The notes beneath the pieces are model-generated. The model searched no databases. It was not told the origin of the DNA and worked only from the letters and a program-made list of their open reading frames with translations. The position numbers were made by a program, and so were the translations under genes. 64,000 bases of DNA, taken from NCBI GenBank assembly GCA_040769385.1, contig JAXGLD010000001.1, positions 124,001-188,000 of the forward strand, in the 5' to 3' direction. The stretch is from PHAA01 sp022706565. Its GTDB lineage: Bacteria; Bacillota; Syntrophomonadia; Syntrophomonadales; Syntrophomonadaceae. This document shows, in pieces, positions 58,852 to 64,000 of the stretch; the first letter of the stretch is position 1; each line of letters opens with the position of its first letter.

Positions 58852-59643
58852 ATGGCTGATCTCCCCATAAGCAAGCAGCGGGACATAACCAGCTACGACA
58901 ATGGAACTGTAAGACACATCCAGGACGCAGTAGTGGAGGAATACCCCCTCACCTTGTTTCTCAACCGAGCCGAACTGGCTACCATGGTCTGTTCCCCGAC
59001 CGGGTTCAATGAACTGGCGGCCGGATTCCTGCTCAGTGAAGGCCTGGTACGGACACCCGCCGACCTTATCGAAGTAAATGTGCGGGAAGAAGAGGGATCC
59101 CTCCTGATCAGGACTGGCGGGGAGGCACCTCCGGCCAACGAGACCCGCCGCCGTCATATAACCACCGGTGCCGGCAAGAGTGGAACCGATTTTCGCTTCA
59201 TAAACGCAGCCCGGCAGATCCTGCCCATCCAATCCCAGGTACAATTTACCGCAACCCACCTATTGGAGATGATCGACCTGCTGCAGCAGCGCTCAGCTAC
59301 TTTTGTGCTTACCGGCGGGGTGCATAGCGCCGCCCTGGCTGACCAGGATGGCATGATATGCATGTTTGAGGATATCGGCCGCCACAACGCGGTTGATAAG
59401 GTGCTGGGCTACGCCTTCCTGCATGGAATTTCCAGCCAGGACAAGATCCTGCTGCTGAGCGGGCGGATCGCTTCGGAAATTCTGCTGAAAGCCGCCCGGG
59501 CTCAAATCCCCCTGGTTCTGTCCCGCTCGGCCCCTACTGGTCTTACCATCGATTTGGCCGAAGAACTGAACATTACCGTGGTCGGGTTTGCCCGCGGTAA
59601 ACGGTTGAGCGTCTACACCCACCCGGAAAGAGTCTTATTATAA
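58852..59643 (+). CDS. fdhD: FdhD-like formate dehydrogenase accessory protein lacking the usual cysteine
   Basis: A 263-residue FdhD. Diagnostic blocks: M-V-C-S-P-T-G-F-N-E-L-A-A-G-F-L-L-S-E-G (about 45-64), T-G-G-V-H-S-A-A-L, and E-D-I-G-R-H-N-A-V-D-K-V. FdhD transfers sulfur from a desulfurase to the Mo/W cofactor of formate dehydrogenase through Cys residues in a loop. Here the loop reads I-T-T-G-A-G-K-S-G (103-111), with Ala107 (GCC) where the Cys is expected; only Cys47 and one in G-M-I-C-M remain. It is followed by nadA, 22 nt downstream. ATG after GGAGAGGAGGACC. Confidence 0.85.
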   Translation: MADLPISKQRDITSYDNGTVRHIQDAVVEEYPLTLFLNRAELATMVCSPTGFNELAAGFLLSEGLVRTPADLIEVNVREEEGSLLIRTGGEAPPANETRRRHITTGAGKSGTDFRFINAARQILPIQSQVQFTATHLLEMIDLLQQRSATFVLTGGVHSAALADQDGMICMFEDIGRHNAVDKVLGYAFLHGISSQDKILLLSGRIASEILLKAARAQIPLVLSRSAPTGLTIDLAEELNITVVGFARGKRLSVYTHPERVLL

Positions 59644-59665
59644 GGTAATAAAGGGGGTTGCTGAA

Positions 59666-60589
59666 TTGGTGAGACAGGACGATAAAATGATTATGGAAGA
59701 AATAAGACGGCTCAAAGCTGAAAAATCGGTTTATATTATTGCGCATTATTACCAGAATGGTGAGATCCAGGATGTGGCCGATTTTGTAGGCGATTCCTAC
59801 GCCATGGCAGTAGCCGCCAAAAACTCTCCCCTGGATACCATCCTAGTGGCCGGAGTGGATTTTATGGCTGAGTCGGCGGCCATCCTCTGTCCGGATAAAA
59901 CCGTCCTGTCACCAGAACCGACCTCGACTTGCCCGATGGCCAACAGCATCGAGGTCAGCGACGTCGAGCGCTTCAAGCAGGAGCACCCCGAGGGCCTGGT
60001 GGTGAGTTACGTCAATACCCCGGCGGCGATCAAAGCAGTCAGCGATATTTGCGTAACCTCATCCAATGCCGCCAAGATAATAGCCAAGCTGCCCAAGGAT
60101 GTGCCTATTTTCTTCATCCCCGACCAGAACCTGGGCCGCAACATTGCCGCCCGCCTGGATCGTCCGCTGGAATTTTTCCCGGCCAGTTGTCCCATCCATG
60201 CCGCGGTAACTCCACAGAGCATACTTGAGAAAAAAGCCCAGTACCCGGATGCGGCAGTGCTGGTGCACCCGGAATGCGATCCCCAGGTGGTGGCCCTGGC
60301 TGATTATGTGGGCAGCACGGCGGGGATTATCGACTATGCTGCCCACACGGACCGCCGCCGGCTCATTATCGGGACCGAGTGCGGCATATTCCATAAAATC
60401 GAGCAGTCCAGCCCCGACAAGGAACTAATCCTGGCCACCCCTGACTTGGTTTGCCAGGATATGAAAAAGATTACCCTGGAGAAAATCCTCCGCTGTCTGC
60501 AGACCATGGAGACCAAGATTACCGTACCCGAAAACATTCGGGTCAAAGCAGCGGTGGCTCTGGAAAAGATGATCGAGTATGCATCCTGA
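59666..60589 (+). CDS. nadA: Quinolinate synthase A
   Basis: A 307-residue NadA. It condenses iminoaspartate with dihydroxyacetone phosphate at a [4Fe-4S] site. Visible: I-I-A-H-Y-Y-Q-N-G-E-I-Q (substrate region), the C-P-D-K Cys near 86, the H-P-E-C-D-P Cys near 190, and C-Q-D-M-K-K-I-T-L-E-K near the end, the three cluster ligands. TTG start after AAGGGGG. No nadB or nadC partner is adjacent. A terminator follows. Confidence 0.93.
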   Translation: MVRQDDKMIMEEIRRLKAEKSVYIIAHYYQNGEIQDVADFVGDSYAMAVAAKNSPLDTILVAGVDFMAESAAILCPDKTVLSPEPTSTCPMANSIEVSDVERFKQEHPEGLVVSYVNTPAAIKAVSDICVTSSNAAKIIAKLPKDVPIFFIPDQNLGRNIAARLDRPLEFFPASCPIHAAVTPQSILEKKAQYPDAAVLVHPECDPQVVALADYVGSTAGIIDYAAHTDRRRLIIGTECGIFHKIEQSSPDKELILATPDLVCQDMKKITLEKILRCLQTMETKITVPENIRVKAAVALEKMIEYAS

Positions 60590-60679
60590 TGGACGGCAAC
60601 TCGGCCGCCAGCGAATCTTATTAAGGAGTATTGTCTCTTCACTTATCGGGCTGGGTGCCCCTAATCCCATAGCCAAATG

Positions 60680-60709
60680 ACGGGCCGGTGCCAATCGCGG
60701 CCCGTTTTT
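60680..60709 (+). terminator. Terminator of nadA
   Basis: ACGGGCCG and CGGCCCGT form an 8-bp stem around 10 nt, followed by TTTTT. Confidence 0.85.
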
Positions 60710-60810
60710 ACCTTTATAGCCGTCTCCATCGAATGGTGGTATGATTGACTATAGGACCTGGCATTTTCCGGGCGGTATGTTTTTTATCGACAGCAGATGG
60801 GGGTGCGGTT

Positions 60811-61881
60811 TTGGGCAGGAAAGTAATGGTCGCCATGAGCGGCGGGGTGGACAGCTCGGCCGCAGCCTGGCTGCTCCTGCAGGAAGGTTATACGGTCAGC
60901 GGAATCACCATGCAGATATGGCCGGGTGGGGAGGCGGCCGGCGGCAGTCCGACAGCGGCCGACGATGCCCGGCAGGTAGCCGCGTTGTTGGGTATACGCC
61001 ACCAGGTGGTCGACCTGCGGGAGGTTTTCCGCCGCCAGGTGGTGGACCATTTCTGCACCGAGTATCTGGCCGGACATACTCCCAACCCCTGCATCACCTG
61101 TAACCGCAATTTGAAATTTGGCGCCCTGTTGGACATAGCCCTGGCCCAGGGCTGTGATTACATTTCCACTGGTCATTATGCCCGTATTGAACCGAATCCC
61201 GCCAACCAGGAGGTGAGCCTGCTGACCGCCCTCGACCGCAGCAAGGATCAGAGCTACGCCCTTTACCGGCTGGACCAGCACCAACTGCGGCATACCCTTT
61301 TCCCGCTGGGTACCTACACCAAAGCCGAGGTGCGTCGGCTGACCGCTGAGGCCAAGCTGCCGGTGTCTGCCAAAGCTGAGAGCCAGGACCTTTGTTTCGT
61401 ATCCGACCGCCACTACGGTGCATTCGTAGAACGCTATCTGGGCCTGGTTCCCCAACCCGGACCATTCCGGGACAGCCAAGGTACAGTAGTGGGCACCCAC
61501 CGGGGCATTCATCATTACACCATCGGCCAGCGTAAAGGACTGGGGCTGCCGCTGGGCTACCCGGCCTATGTGACCGGCCTCGATCCCCACACCAATACCG
61601 TCTGGGTGGGCACCAACCAGGAATTGTTCCAAACCTGCCTGTATGCTGAAGATGCCAACTGGATCTCCGGCTCTCCCCTGTCCGGGCCAACGGAGCTGGC
61701 GGTAAAGGTCCGCTATTCAGCTTCACCAGTGCCCGCTCTGGTAACACCCCTGGAAAACGGCTGTTTTCGAGTCGACTTTCACCAACCCCAGCGGGCTATC
61801 ACCCCTGGACAGGCCGCAGTCATTTATGACGGCGAAAAGGTTGTGGGCGGGGGTACCATCAACCTGCACAGACAGACATGA
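60811..61881 (+). CDS. mnmA: tRNA-specific 2-thiouridylase
   Basis: A 356-residue MnmA. PP-loop S-G-G-V-D-S-S near residue 10, catalytic Cys in N-P-C-I-T-C-N (about 95-101) and S-Q-D-L-C-F-V (about 192-198). It thiolates U34 of tRNAs for Lys, Glu and Gln. TTG at 60811 gives the usual M-x-R-K-V start; ATG at 60826 is the alternative. No iscS is adjacent. Confidence 0.92.
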   Translation: MGRKVMVAMSGGVDSSAAAWLLLQEGYTVSGITMQIWPGGEAAGGSPTAADDARQVAALLGIRHQVVDLREVFRRQVVDHFCTEYLAGHTPNPCITCNRNLKFGALLDIALAQGCDYISTGHYARIEPNPANQEVSLLTALDRSKDQSYALYRLDQHQLRHTLFPLGTYTKAEVRRLTAEAKLPVSAKAESQDLCFVSDRHYGAFVERYLGLVPQPGPFRDSQGTVVGTHRGIHHYTIGQRKGLGLPLGYPAYVTGLDPHTNTVWVGTNQELFQTCLYAEDANWISGSPLSGPTELAVKVRYSASPVPALVTPLENGCFRVDFHQPQRAITPGQAAVIYDGEKVVGGGTINLHRQT

Positions 61882-61996
61882 AAAGAGCCAGGTATCCCGG
61901 GCTATCCATTAATTGCTTGCCGGGAAGCCTGTAAGAATAGGTTCTCACCCACGTAGAGTCATTATGAGGCAAGCACAAGAAGGGAGCGGACGAAAA

Positions 61997-63613
61997 ATGA
62001 AGAAAACCATGCTGGTGCTATTGGCCCTGACCATGCTCATGCTACCCGGTACAGCGGTGGGCCAGGGGAGCAGTTCCGATTTCGCCGATGGTAATCACTG
62101 GGCCAGCCGCGATATAAGGGCGGTGTACGGGCTGGGTCTGATGAATGGTACCGGAACCACTGATGACGGGCAACGCCTGTTCTCACCCCAGGGTCACGTG
62201 ACCCGCGCTCAGTTGGCGGCCATCCTGACCAATACCTTCGGTCTCGATTATGGGACCATCCGTTTCATCAAAGAACCGGTGGCCAGCGACTACTACCGCG
62301 ATGTCGACAATAATGCCTGGTATGCCTCCTATGTGGTTATGTGTGCCATCAACCAGGTCTTCCCCGCCGGCGACGATAATTTCTATCCCGACCGGCCGGC
62401 TACCCGGGTTGAGGTCGCCCAGGCAATCTATCGTTCCTTCAATGCCAAGGGCATCTCGGTGCCCATGATCATGATGATGCCCCTGTTCCATGACACCGGA
62501 AATTTGAGCCAGGAAGAGATGAACGCGGTGGTGTTTGTCAACAACACCGGCATCATGAGAGGCAATGACAACTATTTCCGGCCCGGCGATAATCTGACTC
62601 GGGCGGAGATGGCGACGGTGGTTATGCGCTGCGTAGAACTGATCGCTGCCAATGAGACTAACCGGGATCAGGAACTGCAGGTCCCGGTAGGCAGCATACT
62701 CTACCTGAATCTGGCCAGCAATCCGACCACCGGTCATACCTGGACAATTGTGGGGGGAGCCGATGGAGTTATTAGGAGCACCGGCTCGGCCTACCTCCCT
62801 GATAACAATCCCGATTCTCTGCCGTTAGCAGGCCAGGAAGGCCGCCATTTCTGGCGTTTCCAGGCCCTTCAGGAAGGCAGCACCGACCTGGAGATGGCCT
62901 ATTCCCGCCCCTGGGAAAGCGTCCAGCCACAGCGGTTTAACCTGAGAATCACCGCAACCCCTACCATCTCTTCGACCCTCTCCCTCAGTACTATCGCCCT
63001 GCACAGTGAGGGCCAGTATATGACGGTTGACTCCTACCGGCCGGTTCTGCACGGCCTGGCCGATGAGGATATCCAAGCCCGACTAAATGCCATCTGGGAA
63101 GAGGATGTAGAGCAAATAGAGGCTGCCCTAACCGCCGATTTGGACGAATATATCCGCTACAATCAGGAGAACGACTTCCCTATCCGTCCTTATTTGCTTT
63201 ATAGCCGTTACCAGACAGGTACCCTCAACCAGAACCTACTCAGCCTCTATGTAGACTATTACACTTTTACCGGGGGGGCTCATGGCAGCACCGACCGCCG
63301 CCCCTATAATTACGATCTGCAAACCGGCCAGCCATTAGAACTAGCCGACATCTTCCAAAGCGGGTATGATTACCGTGGACTTATCGACCGGGAGATATCA
63401 GCCCGGATTGCCGCTCAGCCGGGGGACTATTTCTCCGGTGAGATGGGATTCACCGGTATCAAGGATGATCAACGGTTTTATATTCGAGACGGGCAGTTGG
63501 TGATATACTTCTCCCAGTATGAGATCGCGCCTTATGCGGCCGGCATTCCTGAATTTGCTTTCCCGCTTGATCATTTCAGGGAGGGACTGCAGACCCGATT
63601 CTTTACCAGTTGA
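61997..63613 (+). CDS. Surface protein: SLH triplet, chagasin-like I42 domain and DUF4163/DUF3298 C-terminus
   Basis: A 538-residue exported protein. Signal peptide (about 1-23), three SLH motifs (about 28-85, 95-150, 160-215), then a stretch with N-P-T-T-G-H-T-W and W-R-F-Q-A-L with R-P-W-E, the signature of chagasin-type (I42) cysteine-protease inhibitors (about 225-325), then a DUF4163/DUF3298 region (about 335-535) typical of PdaC/RsiV. The SLH part holds it on the wall. ATG with GAAGGGAGCGGACG; the frame is open 28 codons upstream but without a site. Confidence 0.85.
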   Translation: MKKTMLVLLALTMLMLPGTAVGQGSSSDFADGNHWASRDIRAVYGLGLMNGTGTTDDGQRLFSPQGHVTRAQLAAILTNTFGLDYGTIRFIKEPVASDYYRDVDNNAWYASYVVMCAINQVFPAGDDNFYPDRPATRVEVAQAIYRSFNAKGISVPMIMMMPLFHDTGNLSQEEMNAVVFVNNTGIMRGNDNYFRPGDNLTRAEMATVVMRCVELIAANETNRDQELQVPVGSILYLNLASNPTTGHTWTIVGGADGVIRSTGSAYLPDNNPDSLPLAGQEGRHFWRFQALQEGSTDLEMAYSRPWESVQPQRFNLRITATPTISSTLSLSTIALHSEGQYMTVDSYRPVLHGLADEDIQARLNAIWEEDVEQIEAALTADLDEYIRYNQENDFPIRPYLLYSRYQTGTLNQNLLSLYVDYYTFTGGAHGSTDRRPYNYDLQTGQPLELADIFQSGYDYRGLIDREISARIAAQPGDYFSGEMGFTGIKDDQRFYIRDGQLVIYFSQYEIAPYAAGIPEFAFPLDHFREGLQTRFFTS

Positions 63614-63640
63614 CCAGATTCGGCAAAGGCGATTGCATAG

Positions 63641-64000
63641 ATGTGGACTAAAATAAACCGATACTATTCTCCTTGGCTGGACTTCATCGGGCTGCTGCTG
63701 TTCTCCACGGCCTTCAGTTACATTCGCGCCCATTTTGATCAGATTCCTGCCACCATACCCACCCATTTTGGGCCGTCGGGACAACCCGATGCCTGGAGTG
63801 CCAAGAGCGTGTGGAGTGTCTATGGCACCCTCATGATCGGTTTGGGGATTTACCTGAGCATGGTCCTGACCAATATCGTGGTGATCATACGCCCTGATAA
63901 TCCAGCCAAAATCATAAATATTCCCCAGCGGGACAAAGACCTGCTGGGGCCAGAACGCTTGGAAGCCATCCGCGCCACTATAGCGAGGGGGTTGGCAGTC
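63641..64000 (+). CDS. DUF1648-domain membrane protein, N-terminal part (cut by window edge)
   Basis: 120 codons, no stop before the edge. A helix near 12-26, then a loop P-A-T-I-P-T-H-F-G-P-S-G-Q-P-D-A-W-S, the DUF1648 signature, and a second helix (about 65-92). DUF1648/SdpI-type proteins are multi-pass; SdpI gives immunity to a peptide toxin in B. subtilis. The rest lies outside the window. Confidence 0.8.
   Translation, partial: MWTKINRYYSPWLDFIGLLLFSTAFSYIRAHFDQIPATIPTHFGPSGQPDAWSAKSVWSVYGTLMIGLGIYLSMVLTNIVVIIRPDNPAKIINIPQRDKDLLGPERLEAIRATIARGLAV

Noticed and set aside
1..64000. CRISPR arrays, rRNA, tRNA and intact insertion sequences
   Set aside because: I scanned for repeat-spacer patterns, tRNA T-loops (GGTTCGA) and transposase motifs and found none that hold up; a tRNAscan and ISfinder search would be needed to be sure.

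Overview
The window reads as chromosome of an anaerobic Gram-positive bacterium of the Clostridia, most like the Syntrophomonas group. The reasons are an EtfB/EtfA pair near a membrane-anchored EtfAB-linked Fe-S oxidoreductase (the hallmark electron-transfer set of Syntrophomonas-type fatty-acid oxidisers), a heterodisulfide-reductase-like hdrCBA operon under a sigma-54 activator, a glmS ribozyme, CdaA/YbbR-type c-di-AMP genes, SLH-domain surface proteins, the Firmicutes-only DUF1659/DUF2922/YvrJ/amidase cassette, and many small ferredoxin and Cys-cluster proteins. The species is inference. I saw no rRNA, tRNA, CRISPR array or intact insertion sequence.

Layout. 0-4 kb: hdrA (cut by the edge), hdrB and hdrC with a textbook -24/-12 promoter, preceded by the CBS-PAS-AAA+-Fis activator that probably drives them. 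4-10.5 kb: small and hypothetical genes, a GGCT-like protein, a VOC protein, dinB, a repeat-tailed membrane protein, and a three-gene set of nucleotidyltransferase, XRE protein and metallophosphoesterase that looks like a toxin-antitoxin module. 11-15 kb: a structured leader RNA (copy A), an FN3 surface protein, and the DUF1659-DUF2922-YvrJ-amidase cassette. 15.6-22.4 kb: etfB, etfA, then an inserted ABM protein and an ECF sigma/RsgI-like anti-sigma pair, then the Fe-S oxidoreductase. 22.4-30 kb: a MOT1-type molybdate/sulfate transporter, an SLH protein, and an operon (Ig-like protein, FecCD-type permease, ATPase, binding lipoprotein, TiaS-like protein) led by what I read as a molybdenum/tungsten-cofactor riboswitch with its own terminator.

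30-39 kb: PrsA-like foldase, an ArsB/NhaD transporter with a 35-residue membrane peptide and a second copy (B) of the leader RNA, two metallo-beta-lactamase-fold proteins, tiny coupled ORFs, a CDF metal exporter, a membrane protein/XRE pair with a visible operator, a flavodoxin-ferredoxin fusion and YjbQ. 39.2-40 kb is gene-free. 40-48 kb: zinc metallopeptidase, thioesterase, and cdaA-ybbR-glmM-(glmS ribozyme)-glmS, then thiN and a 58-residue ferredoxin with a near-consensus promoter. 48-58 kb: trmL, SpoIID-like lipoprotein, a livKHMG branched-chain amino acid importer lacking livF, YkgJ, rnhA, HAD, FmdB and CPBP genes. 58-64 kb: fdhD (lacking the usual cysteine), nadA, mnmA, an SLH/chagasin-like/DUF3298 surface protein and a partial DUF1648 gene.

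How it fits together: HdrABC, EtfAB, the Fe-S oxidoreductase and several ferredoxins describe an electron economy at low potential. Two Mo/W-type importers and fdhD supply formate-dehydrogenase-type enzymes. The c-di-AMP and amino-sugar genes form a cell-wall control block. The strongest candidates for something new are the paired leader RNAs, the Moco-RNA operon with a truncated TiaS-like protein, and the nucleotidyltransferase/XRE/phosphoesterase set.
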